Assembly (NCBI GenBank): GCA_028015205.1
Contig: JAPWFG010000064.1
Coordinates: 1-64,000 of the forward strand
Direction: 5' to 3'
DNA: 64,000 bases
DNA from: Mytilisepta virgata
Taxonomy: Eukaryota; Mollusca; Bivalvia; Mytilida; Mytilidae
The notes beneath the pieces were generated by a model that was not told the DNA's origin, did not search any database, and saw nothing but the letters and a program-made list of their open reading frames with translations. This document shows positions 39,418 to 49,870 of the stretch, piece after piece; position 1 is the stretch's first letter, and each line of letters starts with the position of its first letter. The translations under genes were made by a program, and so were the position numbers.

Positions 39418-40261
39418 TTTGGATCCTGTCCGTTTTGTTAATTACTATCTTTAAATGATTGTTCCCTTATTCAGAGTAAGTGAAGCTGTATGTTTATTCC
39501 AAATGCTGCTTTACTGCAATATTGTTTATTTGAATAAGAATAAGATAAGGTACATAAAAAGAAACTTAACATGATTCGGAAATATATTTCACCAAAATAC
39601 ACGACCAAATCTAATGAGAGTACACCCTATGCAAGACATTTTTTTTTCTAACTAAACTGAAAAATAAATATATAAATAAAATAAAAATGAATAGATTAAT
39701 ATAGAAAAATAAGTAACTCTTGCAATCCTTACAGTTTTTCAAATGCTTGATCATGCACATGTTGTTTTAACAGGCCCATTGAACCAATGTAAATATGTAT
39801 AAATGTATTATTTCAATTGACAAATCAAATAACTTCGACGTGAACCGGATGTTTCCTGTCATATTTTCATAGTATGAATTCACATTATTCTAAAAAGTAC
39901 CTTTATTATAGATGCTATGTTTCAGTCACTCAACCATTTGTTTTTATGATCATTAAGATACAGCTTACTGAAGTTGGCCTAAAGCCGGTTTTGTTTTTAA
40001 CATAATTAATCTGGGTTTCTTAAAGGTTAAGGTCCATTTATCATTTTTTGCTCACCGCCTAGCAGCAAATAAACTCTCTTTGAGCGGAAAGGAACATCCA
40101 TCATATTGAAAAAATGTCCTTAAAGCAAGATGACATTTTATTCACACAACTTTTTTTATTGATCAATTAAGGTACATAATATTGAAGTTCGCTTCAATTC
40201 AGCATCTTTGAAACAAAATGTTTTTTAAATGGTCGGTCAGGATCGTTTAGCACCAGGTTGA

Positions 40262-40835
40262 TCCTTTTGTTGATCATGATGTAAGATGTCTTATACGTGT
40301 ATTGATCTCCTGTAAGATGTCTTATACATGTATTGATCTCCTGAAAGATGTCCTATACACGTATTAATCTGCTGCAAGATGTCTTATATTGATGCTGTTG
40401 CAAGATGTCTTATATTGATCCTGCTGTAAAATGTCTTATACATGTATTGATCTGCTGTAAGATGTCTTGTACGCGTATTGATCTGCTGTGAGATGTCTTA
40501 TATTGATCCTGCTGTAAAATGTCTTATATTGATCATACCGTGGTGTGTCTTATATTGATCCTGCTGTAAGATGTCTTATATTGATCATACTGTAGGATGT
40601 CTTATATTGGTCATGCTGTAAGATGTCTTATATTAATCATACTATGAGATGTCTTATATTGATCATACTGTAAGATGGCTTATATTGATCCTGCTGTGAG
40701 ATGCCTTATATTAATCTTGTTGTAAGATATCTTATATTGATCATACTGCAGGATGTTTATATTGGTTATGCTGTAAGATGTCTAATATTGAACATACTGT
40801 GAGATGTCTTATATTGATCATACTGTAAGATTTGA
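40262..40835 (+). repeat. Minisatellite, 26-bp unit with longer ~31-bp variants
   Basis: Some 20 copies of a unit close to TGATCCTGCTGTAAGATGTC followed by TTATAT. The leftmost copies carry an extra ACGTGTAT or ACATGTAT, making them 31 bases. The right part is homogeneous at 26 bases with TGATCATACTG variants. Intron 2. Confidence 0.9.
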
Positions 40836-43355
40836 GCTTTGACACATTGTTGAAGACCTTATAGAGACCTTCTAGATAAAGAACAGCAATGAAAGCACGG
40901 TTCACTTTCATTTTATTGTGTTTCAATACTGCATCGGATAGTTTCCCGTGTAAATTAACTACACATCTTTTGTTGTATTAGAAGATTGAAGAAAAATCCT
41001 ATAACACGACACCTACACGTATGAATCCCTCCAAATGTATACCAAACTATATACATATTTATAGTATATGCAGACCACGACTGTTCCCAACACGAGACAC
41101 TTTATTTTAGGCCCCTATCAACTACACAAGACTGTATACATGTATTTATAAACATCAGAAATGTTTACCCCTTTCTTGTATATTCTATAAAAATAGGGTA
41201 GATGTTATGCAGGCAAATTTAAACTTGTCATTTAAGTTACTCTTTAGAGAAAAAAAACACCCAACTTCTGTAGGTATACAGAAATACAGGGGAAACAAAT
41301 TTTTATCATCAGCCGGAATAATATTTTCTCTAATACTTTGTAATGTGCTCCAGTATTGAATGGTTATCGGTTTCTCCTATATCACTCTAACCACAAATTC
41401 TTTTTGCTTACCTCAAGCTCCATGGTTCTTCCATGAAAACAGAATTTAAAAAAAAATTCAAATTATAAAATTATGCGTGTCTTTCTCGCTCTCTCTCTCT
41501 CTTCAAATTGTTTCGCCTGCTTTATGGAATATGAAGCAACTGTTTTAATTTTATTGAGGGGTTAAGGGGGTGGAGTGGCATTTTATTTGACAGTATCCAT
41601 TAGTCGCAGTAATTTTTAATTCTTTTATTGTCAATTGATAACGAGTTAATATGAATTTGTGTGTTAAAAATCTGATTTCAAAATTATTCAGAAAAGATGT
41701 GTACGATTTAAATTTGAAGTGGTAAAAATAGTGTTAAATATAGTAAAAATTAATTAACTAGAAATAAGTCAACCGAAAGATAGGACGGTGATGTAGTATA
41801 ATTAAATAGATATTATCTAAACGATTTGCTCCGTTCTTTGCGATATGCACACAAGAGAAAAATTTTCAATTTAAAATCACAATAACATATTATTTATTTA
41901 ATAAATTTTGAACACAATTTCTATGTTAAAAATTCATAAATCTGAATGCAATCGAATGATATTTTATCGAATCTATTATGTTTTTAAAAATTCTTCTTAT
42001 TATATATGAATTTTAAAAGGAAAAAAGAGCAAAAAGGTATTTAAATTTCGTTGTTATTAAGATAAAAATAGTGTAAAAAAAGAAGGCAGTGAAGAAATCG
42101 CATTCGTTATATTTTTTCGTTGCTATTTGATAAAAGATCTTTTGTCAATAAAATCTGGCCATTATACTTGACTTGCTGATATTGTTTGTGAGCTGATGTT
42201 ACAAATTCTAATTTTGATCAGGATTAAGATAAGAAATGTTACCGAATTTGTAAGTAACACCTTTTATCATTATTATTTCTTGGGGGAAATAGGAAAGGGG
42301 GGGTGACGGTTAGGAATGTGCTTTTAATTAACTTATTACAGATTCTTGAGGAAAATAACTTACTTTTATTCCAGAAAAAATGAATATGACAATGATAATA
42401 CCATATAAAAAGGTTTACATTCCTTTTGGGTATATCTGTCTTGCACAATCACAGTATTATGAACTAAACTGTGAAAATATAAGCTGCTGCTTGTAGAGAT
42501 TCTTAAGGTATTAATCTTGATTTGAAATTTGCCTACATGGATTCTTTACAAAAATATAGACGCGTCTTCTTTATGCATTCCTCAATTTGGTATAATATTG
42601 AACCTTTTCGCGCATACGGACAAAGAAAGGGAAAATTACAAAGTTTCATAGATTGAATGAATCACTGATTGATAGATATATTGTTTGCTTAAACGCCAGA
42701 GCAATTATTTAGTGTACTTGTGTAGATTCCTTAAATTGGGTCAATTGGGAGTACGATTAGTACATAAGGCTGTTACATTTTTTAAATAAAAAATGTTTTA
42801 CATCAAAAGTTTCATATAAATTCAATTCAAACAACGTAATTTTGTTTGTGAGATCTGAATAGTGTTCTAAAACTTCCTTTTAACATTCCAGTAACTGTAA
42901 ACATCAATAGATTTGATAAGAGAGTAATACAGTTTTCCACCAGATCAAGCTGAAGACCTAATGCACTAGTTTCTTTCCATGGAGATAGCCATGTATTCTC
43001 CTTCAATTGGGGGTTGGTTTTTGAAGTTTCTATTCTTACCGGACCTTGATGCGTATTTAAACATCCGATACAAGGCCCCTTTCTGCAATTGGTCTTCTTC
43101 CAGATAAGAGAAAAGTCCCGGTAGGTTCACTGTTATCGGAATATGTTTTATTTCTTAACCCCTGCAAACCCCTGCACCCCTAGCCAAGTTTAGATGCAGA
43201 AGGAGTGTCAAAATAGAATACATTGCTGTCGATACAAGGTAAATACTGAACAATAATTGAAATATCAATACTGTAACCTACTATCAAATAATTCATAAAC
43301 TTGCAATTAGCCATTCATAATCAATGTGTTTCTATTATTGTTCTTTTCATTTCAG
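40836..43355. other. Intron 2, right part
   Basis: AT-rich intronic DNA with a short CT repeat near 41483-41502. No exon, SINE or tandem array recognised. The exon 3 acceptor ends this stretch. Confidence 0.45.
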
Positions 43356-43481
43356 CAAGGACAATATGATATGGAAAGAAATGACAGTGCTTTTGAAAGT
43401 GTTGATATCGATTATGGAGACTTAGAAGACGATAAAAGAAGTCCAACACCAGAACCGACAATGAGAAGATCTCCTCCAAAG
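43356..43481 (+). CDS. Gene 1 exon 3, acidic linker
   Basis: Forty-two codons between the acceptor TTTCATTTCAG (ending 43355) and the donor GTAAGC (43482). It encodes residues 58-99, an acidic Asp/Glu/Ser segment (SVDIDYGDLEDD) followed by SPTPEP and RRSPPK. The SP and TP dipeptides are typical targets of proline-directed kinases in RS-type proteins. Phase 0 at both ends, so the exon can be skipped without a frameshift. Confidence 0.85.
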
Positions 43482-44759
43482 GTAAGCTACTTCGTACTTT
43501 AACCCTCCTTCCCCCCCAAAAAAGAGAAATTACTGGGGGATTATCTCCCCTGTGGCACGTTATCAAATATTTTATTGAAGGGCGATACTTCTATATTTGC
43601 ATATAAATTGGACAAAAATACCTTGAAAGAAATAAAAAAGACATAATTGAAAGATACGGGTCTAACCCGGAAACACACACTTTTAGTGAACAAGTACAAA
43701 AGCATAAAAAACTAAGATAATATGGATAGCAGGAATTGTTGTATAAGCCAGAACTGAACCAATGTGCTCAAAAGGATAAGCAGTTCCTATGTGGTCCTTC
43801 AAAGTGCTAGTGAAGTAATAGTTGCAATTCCCAGTAGAGCAATATGATATATTTTGTCACTGATTAAAATCATTACTCCTCTTCGCCATGTATGGATTCA
43901 AACCTAGGCCCGTTGTAGAAAGATGATAAAGAAGATTTCTCCGAATAATTTCGCGCGCATTTATACATTTCTTGTCCCGTTTGATAAATTATCATGTCAC
44001 CACACGTTTGTTAAAATGCTCGTGAAATTTCCCGCCAAAAAATGTTCGGAAAGCCTCTCGGAGTTTTACATTGTCATAAGAAAAGAAGATTCTAAAACTC
44101 TTGACGCGTTAATTATGAAATGTATTCTCTCCCGATCATTAAATTTTCAATTTTCAAACTGCTCGGTCAAGCCTCGCATTTTAAAAATGAAAATTTAATT
44201 ATCTCGAGTTGATAAATTTCATAATCAACTGGTCATCGTTGTAGAATCTATATATCTTGTTTTCTCTGATCATATTGTTAAAACGTCAATAAAACGTTTT
44301 CTCCTCTAAAAGAAAATTGTAATATATTGTAAATAAAGTGCATTATATGTGTATGCTCCCCAAATATGGATTTCTACTTTTTCTGAGCTTGTATTTAGCA
44401 CTGAAGAATGTTGTATTCTGGATTTTTGAGTTGATCTTTTCTAGTGAAGCATTCCTGATGTGTCTTACCATTTTGAACCTGATCTCTTCAAAAGAAGTAT
44501 GCCTGGTTTTTATAATCTCTAAGCTGATATATTAATTACAATTGAAAATGTCTGATGTGTTCTACTATTTCGGAGCTGACCTCTTCCAGTGAATCATAAT
44601 CATATCTAAAATATACCGGGCCTGATCAGTTTGTACGTTATACATGTTATATGTATTCCGCCGGTAGTGTTGTTTCGCACTCACGTGCAATCGGGTCAAG
44701 TATTGAATGATTTCTTTAATTTGTTTTTATTACTGACTTTTTTCATAATTTTATTGCAG
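43482..44759. other. Intron 3
   Basis: Bounded by GTAAGC and TTTATTGCAG. It contains AGGATAAGCAGTTCCTATGT-type sequence near 43775, which resembles the reverse complement of the family C start. The open frame 43923-44198 has no recognisable motif. Confidence 0.5.
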
Positions 44760-44789
44760 GATATGGAACAAACCCCAAGAGGATCGAGG
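44760..44789 (+). CDS. Gene 1 exon 4, 30-base micro-exon
   Basis: Ten codons (DMEQTPRGSR) between the acceptor TTTATTGCAG, ending at 44759, and the donor GTAGGT at 44790. Both boundaries are phase 0, so inclusion or skipping keeps the frame. It is called because it fits exactly between exons 3 and 5 and keeps the basic, phospho-site-like character of its neighbours. At this length it could still be chance; the frame-neutral fit with good splice sites argues for it. Confidence 0.7.
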
Positions 44790-44943
44790 GTAGGTTGTTA
44801 TACATACATAATCAGCACACAAATAATACATTTTCTGATACAAATTACAAATGTATAATGCTTTGTATGTGGAAATTTTAACGATTTGAATCTCACCTAG
44901 AGTGCACAAGGCCGAAAATGTTAAAAACCGAAATAATGAATAA

Positions 44944-45620
44944 ACTAGAGGCTCCAGGAGCTTGTATCGCTGACCTGGAAATGTTTGCAGAATAAAATGT
45001 TTGACTATGTCCATCTTGATTGGCAGTTTGGAATATTGCTGTCAAATTCCAATTTGCCAAATTGTTCACTTGTTTCAAATGAGAAGATCTTTCAATGAAT
45101 ATTCCAAGAAGGTCCTATGTTAAAATATGTTTGGTTTTGGGGACATTTTGGCTAGCGGTGGAATTACGGATACAATTCTGAGAGGACCAACTAAGTACCA
45201 TTACTGCCAAGTTTTGTTCCGATCGGCATTGTAGTTTCAGACAAGAAAATCTTTAAGTAAATTGACAATAGGAGCCTATGTTAAACTATGTTCGACTCTG
45301 TTGGCCATCTTGGATAGCGAGCGAGGTCATCGTATACAATTCTGAAAGAGGATCATATAAGGACCAATTGCGCAAGTGAATTTTCTTTCCAGTAGGGTCC
45401 TATGTTAAACTATGTTCGGCTCTGGTTGCCATCTGCGAAGAGTGATCGGACACAATTCTGAAAGATGATCACCTAGGGACCATTTCTGCGAACTTTTGTT
45501 TTAATTGGCCCTGCTTTCAGAGGAGAAGATCTTTAAAGGAAAGTTTACTGACGATGATGACGGACGACTGACGCAAAGTGATGGCAATAGCTCACATGGC
45601 TCTTTGGACCAGTTGAGCTA
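44944..45620 (+). mobile_element. Pearl-like element (family R), copy in intron 4
   Basis: The left end has ACTAGAGGCTCCAGGAGCTT followed by GTATCGCTGACCTGG. The right end has AGTGATGGCAATAGCTCACA and then ACCAGTTGAGCTAAA. The interior is three to four diverged ~165-base units marked by TATGTTAAACTATGTTCG, a GCCATCTTGGATAG-type block, ACAATTCTGAAAGA and AGAAGATCTTTAA. Copies at 53212-54092 and 57027-57960 share the same ends. This plan matches that described for bivalve pearl elements, thought to be Helentron-derived non-autonomous transposons. Confidence 0.7.
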
Positions 45621-46413
45621 AACACTTGTTTAGTAGATTCATATGTCTTATAATGGCAGAAAAGGGTAGAGGTAAAAACCAACTAAAACAGAGCTATGCA
45701 TGGAAAAGACACTCCTTACTTTCCAAAGCGTTAATCAATTTCATGGTCTGTAGCAATCTTCTATCAACATTACTAATTTATTATTTATACTATCGTTAAC
45801 TGATGTATTTAATTATATTTTTTTATGATTCGATGCTGATCTGTCTAAATTAAATCACACCAAATGTCTCATCTATTTACCAATGTATTTCGATTCAGAA
45901 CGGGTCCAAAAATATTTTTTTAAGAAGTAGCTGAAATGCAATAAAATACTTCGCCCTTTGTTTACAGTAGCTCCCATTTATTTGAAACAACTTAATCAAA
46001 AGTATCGTGGTTTCTTATCCCATTGTATTCCATGTCTACAATTACTCCTCAAATAAAAGAGAATAATACATGGCAAAATCCGTAATATCATGCCGCATCA
46101 AGCCTAGTAAGCAATACCAGCAAGATGGCCAAGGGTTGATTTGGTTACTTGGGGTGATACAGATGTGATGCGGATTTTAATATATATTGTTCACTTTATC
46201 GTATATTTTCAACTGGAAATTTGATACGGCGTATGCGATATGGGGTATGTGATACGGGGTATGAGATATGGGGCATGCCAAACGGGATTCAGCTAAGCGT
46301 CTGTATTATTAAAATTCTAAGCTATAATTACTAAACATAAAAAATATACTAATTATATGATATATAATATCTATGCATGTCATGAATTAATTCTCTTTTA
46401 AGCACAATTTGAC

Positions 46414-46438
46414 AAAAAAAAAAAAAAAAAAAAAAAAA
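46414..46438. repeat. A25 homopolymer in intron 4
   Basis: Twenty-five consecutive A bases. No retroposon body is recognised on the left, so I do not call a poly(A) tail. Confidence 0.9.
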
Positions 46439-46584
46439 TTACCTAAGTCTTTATCCTTGAAATTACCATTGAAATGAATGGTATTGAATGCGTTTGTCTA
46501 CACTAATTAATGGTATAAATATACCTATGATGATTTCAATACAAATCCTATCAAATTTCTCCCATTTTAATTTTTTTTTTCTAG

Positions 46585-48078
46585 CGCCGACCTGTTAGAG
46601 ACGACTCGCGTCAATCGTTGGACTCCACCCCACCACTGCCACCAATTAAACAAAATCCAGATACTCCAAGACCGGAAAAGAAAACGTATACAAATCACGA
46701 TTCGCCTGGAAGATCGAACAGTCAAATGAAACAACGACAAGTGTTGCCACCCATAAAGGGAAATGGAGGTGCCAGTGGAAACTATAGCACAGCTGAAGAC
46801 GATCCTTCACGTGACAATGTCACACGACCAAGGGATGATCGTCAATTTGATCCTGATATCGGCGTTGGAGTTATGGTCGTTGGAACCCAACATCCTCGTT
46901 CGCGATCAAGGTCTCCAGAACAAAACGCAAGAAAGCGGTCGAGATCTGGGTCACGGTCTCCAAAGAATATTATAATTCATAATCATAGATCCCGGACAAG
47001 ATCTAGAGAAAAATCAAGATCAAGGTCCAGAGAAAGAAAAAGAAGATCTCGTTCTCGAGAAGTTAACGTACATGTTATCAATACGCGTTCACGTTCGGAT
47101 TCAAGACGACGTCGAAGATCAAGGAGCTCGTCTTCTCGACGTCGAAAATCTAGATCTAGATCAAGAGATAAACGACAGATCGTTATAGTTAATAAATCCA
47201 ATAGTCGTTCAAGATCCAGAGAGCGAAGAAGCAGGCGTAGATCTAGAAGTAGAAGCAAATCTCGTTCATCCTCTAGGAGACGTAGACGGTCTAGGAGCAG
47301 AAGTAATTCTGTCGATGTTAAAGTAATCAATACATCTAAAAACAAGCGCCGATCACGATCAATTTCAAGGTCACATTCCAGAGGTAGACATAGATCAAGA
47401 TCACATGACAGAAAAGTTGTAGTTCACAAGAGGTCTCGTACTCCATCGAGATCTAGAAAAAGAAGTCCAAGTCCTCGACGACGATCATATTCACGAGGAC
47501 GATCTAGAGAAAGAAAACGCACACCTAACAGATCAAGGAGTAGATCACTAAGTGTTGATATCGATATAAGCAGTAGACGACGAAGTCAGAGTCCGGAACG
47601 AAAGCCCTCAAAAGGAAAACAACTACTAAAGAAAAAGGAAAATATTTCGAAGCGCTCTAATACTAGGTCTCCGTCACCAATCCGTGCAGTTGCTGCCGCA
47701 GCTAGACCAAAGGCTGAGGCCTATGCAGAACGTAGTGAAAAAGCTCGATCAGGTCGTTCGCCTACATCTTCTCGGAAATCTGAAAACCAAAGGGTTCCTT
47801 CTGTTCTATCTAGAGATTTAGATTCACCACCAAAGCGTGCAGCTCCATCCGACACGAAATATCCGTCTAGTAGCAAACCAAATGGAACATCTAAGGCTGC
47901 ATCAGATGATGACATGAAGGGAATAATCGAACAACTCGACAAGCTAGCAGACTATAATCTAAATTCAATCATGGGCAAAGGGAACAATTCGAGAAAACCC
48001 AGTGTTGATGAAAAAGTCTTGAAAGAGTATCTTGGAGATAATTACCAAAAGAAAATGGACAAGTTTTTGCATAGCTAA
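46585..48078 (+). CDS. Gene 1 exon 5: RS domain and C-terminus of an RS-rich protein
   Basis: A 497-codon terminal exon after a T-rich tract and CTAG acceptor. Residues 110-213 are Pro/Arg/Asp-rich and disordered-looking, with PPLPPIKQ and VLPPIKGN repeats. Residues about 214-450 form a long RS/SR-rich region. Residues 450-545 are Lys/Ser/Ala-rich with SP sites. The last ~60 residues (DDMKGIIEQLDKLADYN ... YLGDNYQKKMDKF) look like a folded helical tail. RS domains are phosphorylated by SR-protein and CLK kinases and mediate contacts in splicing and nuclear speckles. No RNA-recognition motif is present, so this is RS-related and not a classical SR factor. Six short V/I-rich islands interrupt the RS stretch at roughly 30-50 residue spacing. 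It ends with TAA at 48076-48078. A precise orthologue is not recognised. Confidence 0.92.
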   Translation, partial: RRPVRDDSRQSLDSTPPLPPIKQNPDTPRPEKKTYTNHDSPGRSNSQMKQRQVLPPIKGNGGASGNYSTAEDDPSRDNVTRPRDDRQFDPDIGVGVMVVGTQHPRSRSRSPEQNARKRSRSGSRSPKNIIIHNHRSRTRSREKSRSRSRERKRRSRSREVNVHVINTRSRSDSRRRRRSRSSSSRRRKSRSRSRDKRQIVIVNKSNSRSRSRERRSRRRSRSRSKSRSSSRRRRRSRSRSNSVDVKVINTSKNKRRSRSISRSHSRGRHRSRSHDRKVVVHKRSRTPSRSRKRSPSPRRRSYSRGRSRERKRTPNRSRSRSLSVDIDISSRRRSQSPERKPSKGKQLLKKKENISKRSNTRSPSPIRAVAAAARPKAEAYAERSEKARSGRSPTSSRKSENQRVPSVLSRDLDSPPKRAAPSDTKYPSSSKPNGTSKAASDDDMKGIIEQLDKLADYNLNSIMGKGNNSRKPSVDEKVLKEYLGDNYQKKMDKFLHS

Positions 48079-48080
48079 AT

Positions 48081-48248
48081 CGTTAATATAGTAATAGAGG
48101 TTATTTTGAAGGAATTTGTAAACTAGGGCGATTCACTCACAAACTAAATAAAGTCCGAATGACTTTTTGTGAGTGATAAGCCCGAGTTTACACATTGGAT
48201 ACATTCCGTAAAAATAACCTTTTATTAATACTTATGATTCCAACGTAA
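48081..48248. repeat. Long imperfect inverted repeat directly after the gene 1 stop codon
   Basis: The inner arms 48118-48143 and 48166-48191 pair at 22 of 26 positions (GATTCACTCACAAA against TTTGTGAGTGAT). Pairing resumes further out with AGGTTATTTT against AAAATAACCT. The loop holds the AATAAA at 48147. It begins three bases past the stop codon, so it forms the start of the 3' untranslated region. It could be a foldback element that inserted there or a functional RNA hairpin. Confidence 0.75.
48147..48152 (+). promoter_or_regulatory. Candidate poly(A) signal of gene 1
   Basis: AATAAA 69 bases after the stop codon, inside the loop of the 48081-48248 inverted repeat. A position so close to the stop would give a very short 3' untranslated region. 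Other AATAAA-like words occur further downstream, so use of this one is unproven. Confidence 0.4.
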
Positions 48249-48530
48249 TGCAGCATGTGCAGAAATATGACGTTTTTCATTTGAAATTAACATTTTCCTC
48301 ATGCACAATATTGCATGCATACGTGTTCATACGCACGACGTCATAAAAGGAATTTATCAAGTTAGAAACTTTTTACAGGATGTTGCTGTTCGCCGATGAA
48401 ATTACTGCGTTTGATGTTTTGAAACAGCATTTGAATTATTAAATGTTATTTAACAAGAATATAATTAACACATGTGTATAAAACACGGCATGCAGAAAAA
48501 AAGGAAATCTAAATGTTATCGAGCTTGTAC

Positions 48531-48748
48531 ACTGTAAATTCAGAAATTATTGCATGCATTTATTATTGCAATTTTGTCATTTTAGACCAAAATTCGATTT
48601 TAATCTTTGCGATATTGAGAAAAATCCCGCTTCATTCATATGAAAAATTCCAAAATGCGAGATTAAATTATTGCGATTACAACCATGACAACAGTGTCGC
48701 ATTTTTCGCAATAATAAAAACATCACAATTAATTTCCGAATTAACAGT
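48531..48748 (-). mobile_element. Short palindromic MITE (family A), copy 2, inverted
   Basis: Starts ACTGTAAATTCAGAAATTAT and ends AATTTCCGAATTAACAGT. It is the reverse orientation of 4144-4335: the TCATTTTAGACCAAAAT block here is the complement of ATTTTGGTCTAAAATGA there. The overlapping open frames on both strands (48513-48942) reflect the palindrome and are not genes. Confidence 0.75.
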
Positions 48749-49578
48749 ATATGATACATGTCATTGGCAGTAGAAGAGTTATTGTTCTGTTCTGCAGGAA
48801 AGTGCAATATGCAACAGTCATATTTGTTAAACATTACGTGCAATGTTTTATTCATGTGGACTCGAACGATGATTTGTACCATATTTAAACGCACATACTT
48901 ATCGAAACTGTATAAATGTATAGAAAATTCCACGATGGACATTTTGACTGTCGGAAAAAAATTTGTTCTTTTTTCATAGCATTGTCAAAATGGTAAGATT
49001 TGACATGAAAATATTGGGAATTATATTGTTCTTGTGTGACTACTCGTCAACATTTATATAGCAAAAATGTTGGCGATGTCTTTTGTAAAATAACGGCATT
49101 TGTTGAGTGAAAGTACAGTATTTATTTCATGTATGAAAGATGGGGTTGCCTTTATGACTACGTAGAATTTTGTTCATTTACTCTTCACCTTCATTAGAAT
49201 TAAATCTACCCAGCGGCTAGCGATATTGGATACAGCACGCATTTTCGTTTACTCAGAAATGGCGGTTTTCATTACTCTCAATGTAATAACTCGGTTTAAT
49301 CATTGTGGGCCTCTTGAAATTGACGTCCAGTTTATGTTCTGCTTATCATCTTTAACTATATTATATTTTTGTATATCAGTTATAAACTATGTATACAATT
49401 TTACCAGTTATATGTATGCTTATTCAGTTTCCTCTTACCAATGTTTATCATTGAATCAGATATATGATGGGGTATGTTATTTGATATAAATGTTTATAAT
49501 ATGTTTTATATAAATTTAGAAAAATAATTAATGTATAACACAAGTTAAATTAGGCTCCACTTAAAAAAATAGTATTTG
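48749..49578. other. Intergenic DNA without recognised features
   Basis: AT-rich sequence with several 70-90 codon open frames lacking motifs. Nothing else is seen. Confidence 0.4.
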
Positions 49579-49763
49579 TGTAACAGTAGAGCATGATTTG
49601 TCTCTCAAATTTACATACTGCACCAACCGGGGATCGAACCTGGAATCTTTGGTTTAGTAGTAAACCGCTCTACTAACTGAGCTAAAGGAGTACTCCACTA
49701 GCGTGGTTATAAACCTATTACGGTTCTATAACTTCAATCGTACACGAGGGAAGCCCCGTTACG
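49579..49763 (-). repeat. 3' LTR of the TRIM-like element, with tRNA-like segment
   Basis: 185-base LTR-like repeat. Its tRNA-like part covers about 49619-49691: B box at 49631-49640 and A box at 49673-49684 (complement strand), with an anticodon-stem-like GGTTT...AAACC between. The first base of the LTR reads C instead of T (CGTAAC), a substitution relative to the other LTR. Confidence 0.72.
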
Positions 49764-49857
49764 CTTCCCTCACCTAAAGAGTCATCGTCCTACGATGACG
49801 ATATCCAACTTCAACCCATTTGCCAACTAGCCTTTTTGACATACGTGGGTTTTTTTT

Positions 49858-49870
49858 AGCTGGGCGCCAA
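49858..49870 (-). other. Candidate primer binding site
   Basis: TTGGCGCCCAGCT on the minus strand, starting one base after the 5' LTR. TGGCGCC-type sites pair with the 3' end of a host tRNA to prime reverse transcription. The match stops being typical after TGGCGCCCA, so the primer tRNA cannot be named. Confidence 0.6.

Larger units (their letters stand above)
11814..48078 (+). other. Gene 1 locus: five-exon gene for an RS-rich protein
   Basis: Gene model assembled from splice signals. The coding exons are 11814-11823, 36341-36501, 43356-43481, 44760-44789 and 46585-48078, giving about 606 residues. Junction phases are 1, 0, 0 and 0, and every join preserves the frame. Introns are about 24.5, 6.9, 1.3 and 1.8 kb. 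The N-terminal ~110 residues are non-repetitive and lysine/aspartate-rich, the centre is an RS domain, and the last ~60 residues are again non-repetitive. Such proteins usually act in nuclear speckles or splicing, but the exact orthologue is not recognised. The first exon is the weakest part: it is supported only by frame, Kozak context and donor. Confidence 0.7.

Noticed and set aside
46983..47345. A 120-codon minus-strand frame rich in Leu, Asp and Arg.
   Set aside because: It is the antisense shadow of the RS domain: Arg/Ser codons read backwards give Leu/Asp/Arg.
49619..49691. A possible tRNA gene on the minus strand with good A and B boxes.
   Set aside because: The acceptor strands do not pair, the T-stem has a mismatch in this copy, and the other LTR copy lacks part of the anticodon arm. 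It is a tRNA-derived part of the LTR.
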